NCBI GenBank assembly: GCA_902551445.1
Contig: CACDDB010000004.1
Coordinates: 1-49,312, forward strand
Reading direction: 5' to 3'
DNA length: 49,312 bases
Source: an uncultured Pelagibacteraceae bacterium
GTDB taxonomy: Bacteria; Pseudomonadota; Alphaproteobacteria; Pelagibacterales; Pelagibacteraceae
The translations under genes and the position numbers were made by a program. The notes beneath the pieces are model-generated. The model was not told where the DNA came from. It was given only the letters and a program-made list of their open reading frames with translations, and did no database searches. Of this stretch, positions 1-9,608 are shown in pieces (position 1 is the stretch's first letter; every line of letters begins with the position of its first letter).

Positions 1-1
1 A

Positions 2-1192
2 ACAATAGAAAAATTAAATAATGACAATAATGTTTTAACTCTTGAAAATTATAAGCTGAATAATATTCTCAATTATGGAAAACATAAATCTGAAAAATAT
101 AAACTAGAAAATTACAATTTTAATTCTGTCGTACTTCCTTTCTTTAATAATGAAGATTTATATGGCAACAAAAAATCAGGATATGTAGAAACATATAAAG
201 ATAAAGTTATAGTAGTATTTACATCTGGAAAAATTATTTATTTAGATAAAAATTCTTTTGTTAAAAATAATGTTCTTGAATTTAAAAATATCAAAAATAA
301 TTTAAATAGTAATTTTTTTGATCAAAAAATAAAATGGTCTGGTGTAAAAGACATTAAGGTTATCAATGATAATTTGTATGTTTCGCTAACAAAAGAAATA
401 AAAAAAAATTGTTATAATACAAGTTTATATAAATCTGAAATAAATGAATTAAATCTTAATTTTGTTAAAATTTTTGAGCCTATCGAATGTTTTAGTTTAG
501 ATAGATCAATTCAAGCTTTTAAATATTTTAATGGTTATCAGAACGGTGGTAGAATTGCTAATTATAAAGATAAAATTTATCTTACAATTGGTGATTATAA
601 TTATTGGGAAAAACCTCAAGATGTAAATAGCTATGCAGGTAAAATTATATCAATTGACCTAAATAATTATGAAACAAAGATTATTTCTTTGGGCCATCGA
701 AATCCTCAGGGTTTACAAATTATTAAAAATAAAAACTTATTAATTTCTACAGAGCATGGTCCCAAGGGTGGAGATGAGATAAATCTAATTAAATTGGATG
801 AGAAAAAAATACCGAATTATGCATGGCCTATCTCTTCATATGGTGAACATTATGATGTTGTGCCAATTAATAGTTTCACAAAAAAATTTGCCCCACTATA
901 CAAGTCCCATAAGGATCATGGCTTTGTAGAACCTATAAAATATTTCGATAATGCTATCGGAATATCTGAAATAATTAAAAACTACCAAAAAACAAATAGA
1001 TTTTTTATCACATCACTAAAAGACAAGAAAATTTATGAAATTCAATTTAAAAATAACTTTGAATTCAAGAAAATCGTAAGTGAAATAGAAATTAATGAAC
1101 GTATAAGAGATATAATTTATGACTTTAAAAATCATTGTTATTACATTTATGGTGAATCAACACCAAAATTAATTTCTATGTGTAAAAAATAA
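2..1192 (+). CDS. Glucose/sorbosone dehydrogenase-like (beta-propeller) protein, 5'-truncated by the window edge
   Basis: The ORF track begins at a TTG at 374, but reading the same frame upstream gives no stop back to position 2, so the CDS runs off the left edge. Motifs SLGHRNPQGL, TEHGPKGGDEINL and NYAWPISSYGEHY are typical of the GSDH family. Confidence 0.75.
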   Translation, partial: TIEKLNNDNNVLTLENYKLNNILNYGKHKSEKYKLENYNFNSVVLPFFNNEDLYGNKKSGYVETYKDKVIVVFTSGKIIYLDKNSFVKNNVLEFKNIKNNLNSNFFDQKIKWSGVKDIKVINDNLYVSLTKEIKKNCYNTSLYKSEINELNLNFVKIFEPIECFSLDRSIQAFKYFNGYQNGGRIANYKDKIYLTIGDYNYWEKPQDVNSYAGKIISIDLNNYETKIISLGHRNPQGLQIIKNKNLLISTEHGPKGGDEINLIKLDEKKIPNYAWPISSYGEHYDVVPINSFTKKFAPLYKSHKDHGFVEPIKYFDNAIGISEIIKNYQKTNRFFITSLKDKKIYEIQFKNNFEFKKIVSEIEINERIRDIIYDFKNHCYYIYGESTPKLISMCKK

Positions 1193-1193
1193 T

Positions 1194-2273
1194 ATGAAAA
1201 TTTTTTATGATTATTCTATATTTACTCATCAGAATTTAGGTGGTATTTCAAGATATTTTATTAATTTAGAAAAATTATTAAAAAATCAAAATCAAACTAA
1301 AATTTTTGCGCCAATACATCAAAATCTTTTTTTAAAAGAAAATATTCAAAATGGTATTTTTATAAAAAGATTTCCAAAATACACTCGGAAAATAATTAAA
1401 TTTTATAATCAATTATTAACAAATATTAATGTAAGAAATTTTAATCCAGATATTTATCATAAAACTTATTATAATGATTTTTGGCCATCCAATTTAAAAG
1501 GAAAAAAAATTATTACAGTTTACGATTTAATTCATGAAATTTATCAAGAAGACTATGGTTATGATCAAAAATATAGACCAAAAAAAAAGTGCCTTTTAGA
1601 GTCAGATGCAATAATAGCAATCTCAACAAACACTAAAAATGATTTAATAAATTATTATGATATCCCAAAAAATAAGATTTATGTTACTCATTTAGGAGTG
1701 AACTTGAATGAAAACCAAACTTTTAAAAAGAAAATAGTTGAAGATCCATATTTATTATATGTTGGTGACAGAAAAAGGTATAAAAATTTTAGTAATTTAC
1801 TAAAAGCATTTTCGCTGAATACAAAAATTTATAAAGATTTTAAATTAGTAGTATTTGGAGGTGGAGAATTTAGCAAATCTGAAATTGAAATTTTTAAAGA
1901 TAATAAAATAGATCTAAATAAAATTTTTAAAATTTCTGGAAATGACAAAGTACTTTCTAATCTTTATGAATATGCTGAATTATTTATATTTCCTTCGAAA
2001 TATGAGGGTTTTGGACTTCCATTAATAGAAGCAGGTATAAAAAAATGTCCGATTGCGTGTAGCAACATTAAGATTTTTAAAGAAGTTATGGGTGATAGTG
2101 TTTGTTATTTTAATCCAGACTCTCCCGAGGATATTTCAAAAGTTTTAGAAGAAATTTTATATTCAAATGAAAAAAAAAAAATATTAAAAGAAAAAGCTTT
2201 TATAAAATCTAAAAATTACTCGTGGAAAAAATGTTCAGAACAAACTTTTAAGATTTATAAATCAGTAATTTAA
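1194..2273 (+). CDS. Glycosyltransferase, GT4/GT1-type
   Basis: N-terminal FYDYSIFTHQNLGGISRYF; C-terminal LLYVGDRKRYKNFSNLLKAF and FIFPSKYEGFGLPLIEAG donor-site motif. Confidence 0.88.
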   Translation: MKIFYDYSIFTHQNLGGISRYFINLEKLLKNQNQTKIFAPIHQNLFLKENIQNGIFIKRFPKYTRKIIKFYNQLLTNINVRNFNPDIYHKTYYNDFWPSNLKGKKIITVYDLIHEIYQEDYGYDQKYRPKKKCLLESDAIIAISTNTKNDLINYYDIPKNKIYVTHLGVNLNENQTFKKKIVEDPYLLYVGDRKRYKNFSNLLKAFSLNTKIYKDFKLVVFGGGEFSKSEIEIFKDNKIDLNKIFKISGNDKVLSNLYEYAELFIFPSKYEGFGLPLIEAGIKKCPIACSNIKIFKEVMGDSVCYFNPDSPEDISKVLEEILYSNEKKKILKEKAFIKSKNYSWKKCSEQTFKIYKSVI

Positions 2274-2275
2274 CT

Positions 2276-3229
2276 TTACATTTTATAGATTTTGTTACTT
2301 TTGTACCAATTATATACTTTAAAAATTTGATTTTTTATTTTTTTAAATTTGCTAAACGAAATTGTTTTTTTTAGTTTTTTATTATCTCCATGAGTTTTCA
2401 AAATGTCAGCTTTATGTTTGTTTATCAGCTTAATTTTAACTGGATATTTGTTATTAAAATACTTGGATATTTTAAGAATATTTTCTGGTTTATTTGAGCA
2501 AACATTGTATACTTCATTTTTTTTCGTTTTTTTTAAAGAAAGTTTAAAAACAATTTCACATGCATCTCTTACATAAGTAAAGTCTCTTAAGTGATTTCCA
2601 AAGTTGTTTATTTGAAATTCCCTATTAGTGAATGATGATTTAAATAATTTAAACAGAAACATATCTGGACGTCCAAATTCTCCATATATGGTAAAAAATC
2701 TTAGACCCACAAATTTGATATGTGTAATTTTACTATAAGTCTCTGCCATTTTTTCATTAAGCATTTTTGTTACAGCATATATATTTTTTTGATTAAGTTT
2801 ATGTGTTTCTTTTGATGGAAAATTCTTACTATCTCCATAAACTGAACTAGATGAAGCATAAATAATTTTATTAATGTTGTTTTTTTTTGCGGCAAAAATA
2901 ACATTCATAAATCCATTAAGATTTACATTTATATATTTTTTAGGATTTATAATTGAGTATCTAACACCTGCTTGAGCAGCCATATGAATTATCATATTTA
3001 TTTTTTTGTTTTTAACAAAATTAAATAGAGCATTTCTATTTGTAATATCAATTTTTTTAAAATAAAATTTTTTATTTTTTTTTAATTGTTTTATTCTAAA
3101 TTTTTTTAATTTAATGGAATTAAAATCATCATAATTGTCTATTCCATATATAGTATTTTTCTTATTCAGAAAGTGCATAGAAATATTTGTTCCTATAAAT
3201 CCTGCGGCTCCAGTTACAAGTATTTTCAT
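2276..3229 (-). CDS. NAD-dependent epimerase/dehydratase, UDP-glucuronate 4-epimerase-like
   Basis: GAAGFIGTN Rossmann motif, HMAAQAGVRYSI, YAVTK catalytic YxxxK, RFFTIYGEFGRPDM. Confidence 0.85.
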   Translation of the reverse strand: MKILVTGAAGFIGTNISMHFLNKKNTIYGIDNYDDFNSIKLKKFRIKQLKKNKKFYFKKIDITNRNALFNFVKNKKINMIIHMAAQAGVRYSIINPKKYINVNLNGFMNVIFAAKKNNINKIIYASSSSVYGDSKNFPSKETHKLNQKNIYAVTKMLNEKMAETYSKITHIKFVGLRFFTIYGEFGRPDMFLFKLFKSSFTNREFQINNFGNHLRDFTYVRDACEIVFKLSLKKTKKNEVYNVCSNKPENILKISKYFNNKYPVKIKLINKHKADILKTHGDNKKLKKTISFSKFKKIKNQIFKVYNWYKSNKIYKM

Positions 3230-4050
3230 AATTTTATTTTTTTGAAATGCTTAATATATTTATAAATAAATATTAGAAAAACTAAAAATTTGCTCTGGTT
3301 GTTATCTAGCCTAATTTTAATTTCTTCATTAAAATGATCTTTAAAACTTATTTTACTCGAAAATCCACCGCGTCTAAAATATCCGAATAATTCAGTCTTT
3401 TTTGTACCAATACCTTTTAATTTATGTTTCACTATCATTCTATAGAAATAATCATAATCAGAAGAATATTTGTATTTTAAATTGTATAATCCAACTTTTT
3501 TAGCAGAATCTAATTTTATGAAAAATCCTGTTGAATGGCTTGAATAAAAACCCCAGCTCCATTTTATCTTATATGGTTTATAGCCGTATAAAACTCCCCA
3601 ATGTTTTTTTACTGCTCCAAATATAAAATCTTTATCTGGAAATTTTTTTATATAATTAATTAAATGTATGAATGCATTTTCGGCATAAACGTCGTCTGAA
3701 TTTAAAAATCCTATGTAATCTCCACTAGCCAACTGCATACCTAGATTAAATGCATCATAGATGCCTCTGTCTTTTTTTTGACACCAGTAATCAATTTTGT
3801 CCTCATATTTTTTAATTATATCTAATGTTTTATCCTTGGAACAGCCATCAACAATTATATGTTCTATGTTGTCATACTTTTGTTTATGTAAGCTTTCTAT
3901 ACATTCACTTAAATTTTTTTCACCGTTAAGAACAACGGTAATAACCGTTATTAAAGGTTTATTTTTATAAGATTTTTTAAATATTTCTCTTGTTCTAAGA
4001 CCACCATGCGCAATAGGTTTATTTATAAATTTTAATTTTTCAAAATTCAT
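3226..4050 (-). CDS. Glycosyltransferase family 2 (WcaE-like)
   Basis: PLITVITVVLNGEKNLSECIESLHKQ, HIIVDGCSKDKT, GDYIGFLNSDDVY. Confidence 0.88.
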   Translation of the reverse strand: MNFEKLKFINKPIAHGGLRTREIFKKSYKNKPLITVITVVLNGEKNLSECIESLHKQKYDNIEHIIVDGCSKDKTLDIIKKYEDKIDYWCQKKDRGIYDAFNLGMQLASGDYIGFLNSDDVYAENAFIHLINYIKKFPDKDFIFGAVKKHWGVLYGYKPYKIKWSWGFYSSHSTGFFIKLDSAKKVGLYNLKYKYSSDYDYFYRMIVKHKLKGIGTKKTELFGYFRRGGFSSKISFKDHFNEEIKIRLDNNQSKFLVFLIFIYKYIKHFKKIKL

Positions 4051-4053
4051 CTT

Positions 4054-4986
4054 TTAAATAAATAAATTAATTAAATCTCTAAAATTTTTTTTTGGGTAAA
4101 CCTTAATTATTTTTTTTAATTTAGAAATATCTGCATAATTTTCTTTAATATCAAATTTTCTAAATAATTTTTTGTCTACTTTGATATATTTTTTATAATT
4201 TAATTTTTTTTTGTTAAAAAATAATTTTATTATTTCATTCAATTTAATTGAATGGCCAGTTGCCAAAACATAATCTTCAATTTTTTTATTTTGCATAATT
4301 TTATATAAAATGTTCATATATTCTTCGCTATAGCCCCAATCTCTTATAATGTTTAAATTACCAACATTAATTTTTTTTGAATAATCTTGTTTTTTTAGAT
4401 AATTAGAAATTTTTTTAAAAATAAATTTTTTGTTTCTTAATGCAGACTCATGATTAAAAAATATTATTGAAAATACTGGCAAATTAAACATTTTTCTGTA
4501 TGATTTAATTACCTCAAGGCCAATAAATTTTGATAAGGCATATGGACTTTGAGGTTTTTTTTCGCTTGTTTCATTAAGTTTAATTTTTTTTTGACTGCCA
4601 AAAATTTCACTTGAAGAGCTAAACATAAATTTAGATTTATGTTTTTTTTGGTTTTTTATGAAATCTAAAATTATGCTAAGGGGAAATATTTGAGAATCAA
4701 AAGTCTGATACTCAAGTTTTTTATATGATTCTATTACGCTTGTTTGACCGCCTAAATAAAAAATAAATTTATAATTATTTTTCAATATATTGCTTAAATT
4801 TCTATATTTACTATTAATTTTATATACTTTAACTTTATTAGATATATTTAGAAATTTTAGATTTTTATCCCAATTTTTATATTTTCTTGATATTCCATGG
4901 ACAACAAATTTTTTTTTTAAAAATAGATTTGCACAATATGAACCGTCTTGTCCAGTAATTCCGTAAATTAATATTTTTTTTTTCAT
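4054..4986 (-). CDS. Divergent GDP-mannose 4,6-dehydratase-like NAD-dependent sugar dehydratase/epimerase
   Basis: YGITGQDGSYCANLFLKK, FSSSSEIFGSQ, SPYALSKF, FFNHES and RDWGY match the Gmd pattern but are diverged from the clear gmd at 16292-17326. Confidence 0.75.
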   Translation of the reverse strand: MKKKILIYGITGQDGSYCANLFLKKKFVVHGISRKYKNWDKNLKFLNISNKVKVYKINSKYRNLSNILKNNYKFIFYLGGQTSVIESYKKLEYQTFDSQIFPLSIILDFIKNQKKHKSKFMFSSSSEIFGSQKKIKLNETSEKKPQSPYALSKFIGLEVIKSYRKMFNLPVFSIIFFNHESALRNKKFIFKKISNYLKKQDYSKKINVGNLNIIRDWGYSEEYMNILYKIMQNKKIEDYVLATGHSIKLNEIIKLFFNKKKLNYKKYIKVDKKLFRKFDIKENYADISKLKKIIKVYPKKNFRDLINLFI

Positions 4987-5714
4987 TAAATTGACTTTTT
5001 AAATAGGATATCGCAATGATCTATTTTGGGTTCTTCTGAATTTGCAAAACCTTTATTTTTTAAAATTTCTTTTATCTCTATCCAATTTGCAGAATTGCCT
5101 GAGTAAAATTTTTTTTTACTTATTTCAATAACCATACTTTTACAGTATTTTAATGATTTATCAGCACCTTTTAAAAATTGTGCTTCAGCCCCTTGTAAAT
5201 CCACCACCCAGTGATTAAAATTTTTTAAATTAATATTATATTTTTCAACAGCGTTATCTAAAGTAATCATATTTAATTTAATTTTATCAACCATTTTAAC
5301 ATCATGCTCTTTCCACAAGTCTCCTTTTTTAACTTCATCTGATAAATCATATATAGACGAACAAGAAGAATCTTTATTTGATATAAAAAAATCAACCTCA
5401 TTTAAATTTTTATCTCCTAGAAGCAAATTCAAAGCACTTTGTTTATAGTATAATTTAATATTATCATTTAAATCTTCAAAAATTACCGGGTTTGCCTCTA
5501 TCCACAAAACTTGTTTATTAAACCAATTATATACTATGCTTTCTTTTCCTCTATGCGCACCGAAATGCAAAATTCCATTTGACTCCAATATGCAATTAAT
5601 TTCTTCTATATTTGGTTTTTGATGAACAAATGATTTTTGTGTCTTCTGAATTTTTATTAATTTCCAATCAAAGTACCTTAAAATTTTTTTTAGTATTTTT
5701 TTAAGATATTTCAT
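4986..5714 (-). CDS. FkbM-family methyltransferase
   Basis: LHFGAHRGKE, VLWIEANPVIFEDL, HWVVDLQGAEAQFLKGADKSL. The ORF track start at 5837 overlaps the upstream gene; the internal ATG at 5714 (MKYLKKIL) removes the overlap. Confidence 0.78.
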   Translation of the reverse strand: MKYLKKILKKILRYFDWKLIKIQKTQKSFVHQKPNIEEINCILESNGILHFGAHRGKESIVYNWFNKQVLWIEANPVIFEDLNDNIKLYYKQSALNLLLGDKNLNEVDFFISNKDSSCSSIYDLSDEVKKGDLWKEHDVKMVDKIKLNMITLDNAVEKYNINLKNFNHWVVDLQGAEAQFLKGADKSLKYCKSMVIEISKKKFYSGNSANWIEIKEILKNKGFANSEEPKIDHCDILFKKSI

Positions 5715-5718
5715 TAAT

Positions 5719-6789
5719 TTAAATACCCCCAAATTTTTTTGGTAGTATTTTTTTAATGTACCAGTAAAATTGTGATAAAATAATATTTTTTGAATTAAAA
5801 CCATTGTCAATTTCAAATCTTTGTTGATTTTTTTCAATATTATAACCTATTGCCGCAGAACTAACGTTTGAACAAAGATAAATAAAGTATTTACAGCTAG
5901 ATAAAAGCATTGCTTCTATAATAGCTTCTCTACCAAGCTTATATCTATGCAAATTTCTTGGATATATTTTGAAAGCATCATTTTTATTAGATCTATAAGA
6001 AGACTTTAAATAAATTAATTTTTCTCCATATTTTTTTTTAAAAAAATCCAAATAATTTCTCTCTTCTGTCACTAGAAAGATTTTATCTATATGATAATTT
6101 TTTAATAATTTATTAGTCATTTCATACATTTGTTTTTTTGTTGCTGGCAAAGGATGTCCTGGAGATCTTTTATAGCTTGTTCCTCTAAAATGAATACCAA
6201 GTATTTTTTTATTTTTAAATTTTTTTAATGCTCTTAAATAACATTTACTCATATACTTATTTATTTTAATTTTCGTATTTAATAATTCAATTAACTCGTT
6301 GTCTTTATCAATATTATAAGAAAAAAAATGAAAGAATTTATTATCTGTTATTAAGACATGCTTACTATTATAAACTTCACTTAAAGAATATTCATTTAAA
6401 TTATCAAAATAATAATTCCAAGCATTAAAGTTATTTTTAAATTTTATACTTTCATTATAAATCGTACTAAAGTTTTCCATATCAATAATAGGTATAAAAT
6501 TATATTTTTTACATATTTTAAGATGATTTAATATAAATGTTATATTTGAAAACATTCCGGTTCCAGGTGTTCGTTTAATTACATAAAAAATTTTATCTTC
6601 ATTTAAATTTCCAAATGTTCTTTGTCTAATATTCAATTTTTCTAAAATTTTAAAATCTATTTTATTATTGAGAGATGTTTTGTCTTCATAAGAAACATCA
6701 TATAAGTCAAAATTGTTCTTTACATTTTTTAAAATACTCGGTGTTTGTAATGTGAATTTAGTAATTAGTTTTCTAATTAATTTTTTCAT
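5719..6789 (-). CDS. Fucosyltransferase-like protein (O-FucT/NodZ-like fold)
   Basis: KKILGIHFRGTSYKRSPGHPLPATKKQM, IFLVTEERNYLDFFKKKYG, LGREAIIEAMLLSSCKYFIYLCSNVSSAA resemble the fucosyltransferase GDP-sugar region; recognised by motif only. Confidence 0.55.
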   Translation of the reverse strand: MKKLIRKLITKFTLQTPSILKNVKNNFDLYDVSYEDKTSLNNKIDFKILEKLNIRQRTFGNLNEDKIFYVIKRTPGTGMFSNITFILNHLKICKKYNFIPIIDMENFSTIYNESIKFKNNFNAWNYYFDNLNEYSLSEVYNSKHVLITDNKFFHFFSYNIDKDNELIELLNTKIKINKYMSKCYLRALKKFKNKKILGIHFRGTSYKRSPGHPLPATKKQMYEMTNKLLKNYHIDKIFLVTEERNYLDFFKKKYGEKLIYLKSSYRSNKNDAFKIYPRNLHRYKLGREAIIEAMLLSSCKYFIYLCSNVSSAAIGYNIEKNQQRFEIDNGFNSKNIILSQFYWYIKKILPKKFGGI

Positions 6790-6839
6790 TATAATCTATG
6801 TAGCATTATTTGTATTATTGTATATAAAACATTTTAGAA

Positions 6840-7847
6840 ATGAAGACATCTTTAGTTATAACAACAATAAATCATCCTAATAAAAACATTAAATCTTTTG
6901 AGAAGAATTGTGAAAAAAAAAAATGGTCATTTGTTGTCATTGGAGATAAAAAAAGTCCTAAAAATTTCAGTTTAAAATATGGAAATTATTACTCAATAAA
7001 TGATCAAAAAAAATTAAATTTTAAATTTGCCAACAAATGCTCTTTCAATAATTATGCTAGAAAGAACATTGGATACTTGATTTCTATGAAAAATAAAACT
7101 GATATTATTGTTGAAACCGATGATGATAACTATCCCTATAAAAATTTTTTTGATGATAAAAAAAAAATTCATGACGCAAATACTTCAGAAATGAAAAATC
7201 AATGGATAAATATTTATAACATATTTAATAAAAAAAAAATAATCTGTTGGCCAAGAGGAATTCCCTTAGACAAAATATATAATAATAAAATTAAGCTAGG
7301 AAATAAAAAAAAAAAAGATTTTGTTTTGCAACAAGGTGTTTGTGAAGGGAATCCAGATGTTGATGCAATATTTAGACTTATTAATAAAAAAATAAATATA
7401 AAATTTAAAAAAAATTTAAAAATAAATGTTGGTAAATCTTTTGTTACTTTAAATAGTCAAAATACAATATGGTTTAAAGAAATATTTCCATTGTTGTATT
7501 TACCGGTCACTTGCACTATGAGATGTACAGATATCTGGCGAGGTTTAATTGTTCAAAGAATTTTACAAAATGACAATAAAAATATTTTATTTTTTGGAAC
7601 TACAATGCGACAGGATAGAAATAATCATAATTTAATGAATGATTTTATGCAAGAAGTGCCTATGTATTTATTAGATAATAAAATAAATCAAATCTTATTA
7701 AAATTAAAACTTTTAAAAGGAAACAAAAATTATCTTAATAATCTAAACATTTGCTACGATGCATTAATTGAAAATAAAATTATATCAAAGAATGAAAAAC
7801 TCTTCCTAAAAGCATGGACAAGAGATATTGAAAATATAATCAAATAA
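6840..7847 (+). CDS. STELLO/DUF288-like putative glycosyltransferase
   Basis: MKTSLVITTINHPNKNI, FVVIGDKKSPKNF, YARKNIGYLISMKNKTDIIVETDDDNYPYKNFF: conserved N-terminal region of the DUF288/STELLO family. Confidence 0.6.
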   Translation: MKTSLVITTINHPNKNIKSFEKNCEKKKWSFVVIGDKKSPKNFSLKYGNYYSINDQKKLNFKFANKCSFNNYARKNIGYLISMKNKTDIIVETDDDNYPYKNFFDDKKKIHDANTSEMKNQWINIYNIFNKKKIICWPRGIPLDKIYNNKIKLGNKKKKDFVLQQGVCEGNPDVDAIFRLINKKINIKFKKNLKINVGKSFVTLNSQNTIWFKEIFPLLYLPVTCTMRCTDIWRGLIVQRILQNDNKNILFFGTTMRQDRNNHNLMNDFMQEVPMYLLDNKINQILLKLKLLKGNKNYLNNLNICYDALIENKIISKNEKLFLKAWTRDIENIIK

Positions 7848-8943
7848 ATTCATTAATAACGCTTAAATATTTCTTGCAACTTGTATTAAAATCAAATCTT
7901 TTTAGACTTTTATAAGCTTTTGATGTGGTTTGATTATACTTTTTTGTTTTTTTGTTAAATTCTACTATCTTGCTTGTTAAATCTTTTTCATCTCCTGGCT
8001 TGAATAGCATTCCAAATTCACCATTTTTTAATATTTCACGTGGTCCAGTTGGACAATTTGAAGAAATAATAAATTTTTTAAGAGAAATCGCTTCTAATAA
8101 AACATTCGGCAAACCTTCATAAAAAGAAGAGAGTATAAATAAATTAGAATTCTTTAAAAATTTATAAGGATTTTTTTGAAAATTTAATATTTTTATATTC
8201 TTAGATAACTTATTTTTCCTTATAAAATTTACCATCACATTTTTATTTGGGCCATAACCTAAAATTAAAATTTTAATCTTAATTTTCTTTTTTATAACAT
8301 TTGAAATTGATTTTAATAATGTCATGTGATCTTTTTGATCTGTAAATCTAGCAATATTGATAGCTTTAATTTTTGCATTTTTATAAAAATTTAATTTCAT
8401 TTTAGAATTACTTTTTCTTTTTATTTCACTTATATTTAAAGGGTTATAAATAAGCTTACTATTAATATTAAATTTCTTATCAATTTCTCTTTTGAAATCA
8501 ACACTATTAACAATTATTTTTTTTGGAACTTTGAATAAGAATTTAAAAATTAAATTTTTAAAATAATTTTTGTTCCAACCAGATGGAGATGAATTTGATC
8601 TTGTTATCAGGTTGAATCTTAGGATTAATGACAAAATACAGCAGTAGACATTAGCTTGAAAAGCAAATACCAGACATTTTTGTTTAGTTATTTCTCTATA
8701 TAATAATAACAAACATTTAAAATATTTATAATATTTTGAATATACTTTATTTTTTTTTTTAACAACATTTAAAATATTAACTTTTCTGCTAAAGTTTCTA
8801 TTAAATCTATCATCAAATGTAATTAGAGTAATATTGTTAATTTTTTTAGATAAGTAGTTTGTTATAATAAATAAATTTTTTTCTACTCCACCCCCGTCAA
8901 TTGAAGGCATAAAAATTATTATTTTTTTTTCCATTTTTTCCAT
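7840..8943 (-). CDS. Glycosyltransferase, GT4-type
   Basis: GGGVEKNLFIITNYL, INIARFTDQKDHMTLLKSI, FILSSFYEGLPNVLLEAISL, SSNCPTGPREIL. Confidence 0.9.
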   Translation of the reverse strand: MEKMEKKIIIFMPSIDGGGVEKNLFIITNYLSKKINNITLITFDDRFNRNFSRKVNILNVVKKKNKVYSKYYKYFKCLLLLYREITKQKCLVFAFQANVYCCILSLILRFNLITRSNSSPSGWNKNYFKNLIFKFLFKVPKKIIVNSVDFKREIDKKFNINSKLIYNPLNISEIKRKSNSKMKLNFYKNAKIKAINIARFTDQKDHMTLLKSISNVIKKKIKIKILILGYGPNKNVMVNFIRKNKLSKNIKILNFQKNPYKFLKNSNLFILSSFYEGLPNVLLEAISLKKFIISSNCPTGPREILKNGEFGMLFKPGDEKDLTSKIVEFNKKTKKYNQTTSKAYKSLKRFDFNTSCKKYLSVINEFI

Positions 8944-9551
8944 AATTTTCTTAAAATATTTTTAATAGATAAATTTCTTAATATTATTTTTTGAGGCTGT
9001 AATAATTTATCATTTTTTTTCTTTTTTATAATGGCTAATCCAGAGGAAATGAATGAAAAATTTAAATCTATGCTTGACTCATTATTATTATAGATTTGAA
9101 TTAATTTGTTGAAAGTTTCTTGGTTATTTATTTCACAATAGAAATTATTTCTTTTTGAATTTTTTAAATATGGCAAGTGAGAAATATCATCTATGAATAT
9201 ATAACCGCCAACTTCTACTAGATCATAATAACCATATAACAATTTTTCAACATGTTCTGCTTCGTGAATAGTGTCTATAAATAAAACATTTATTTTTTGA
9301 GGGATTAAATTTTTAATATGACTAAATGAGTCATCTCTAGAATGAATGAATTTCCAATTTAAATCATTTGATATTGATGAACAGTCTTCAATATCTACAG
9401 AAAATAGCTTACCATTATTTTTTTTACATAATTCCAAAAATTTTATTGTTGACCTTCCTTTTTGAACTCCTAATTCTAATATTTTAATGTTAGGAATATC
9501 ATTTATTCTTGGTAATAATTCTTTTTCTATTTTATAAATAAAATCTGACAT
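8919..9551 (-). CDS. Class I SAM-dependent methyltransferase-like protein
   Basis: IKILELGVQKGRSTIKFLELC, LFSVDIEDCS, INVLFIDTIHEAEHVEKLLYGYYDLVEVGGYIFIDDIS. Confidence 0.7.
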   Translation of the reverse strand: MSDFIYKIEKELLPRINDIPNIKILELGVQKGRSTIKFLELCKKNNGKLFSVDIEDCSSISNDLNWKFIHSRDDSFSHIKNLIPQKINVLFIDTIHEAEHVEKLLYGYYDLVEVGGYIFIDDISHLPYLKNSKRNNFYCEINNQETFNKLIQIYNNNESSIDLNFSFISSGLAIIKKKKNDKLLQPQKIILRNLSIKNILRKLWKKWKKK

Positions 9552-9608
9552 TGCATAAAATTATAGTATGATGTTAAGTATAATAACCAAATTAATACTA
9601 CAAGAAAA

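Noticed and set aside
5715-5837. N-terminal extension of the FkbM ORF 4986-5837
   Set aside because: Overlaps the fucosyltransferase-like gene by ~120 nt; internal ATG at 5714 gives a clean junction.
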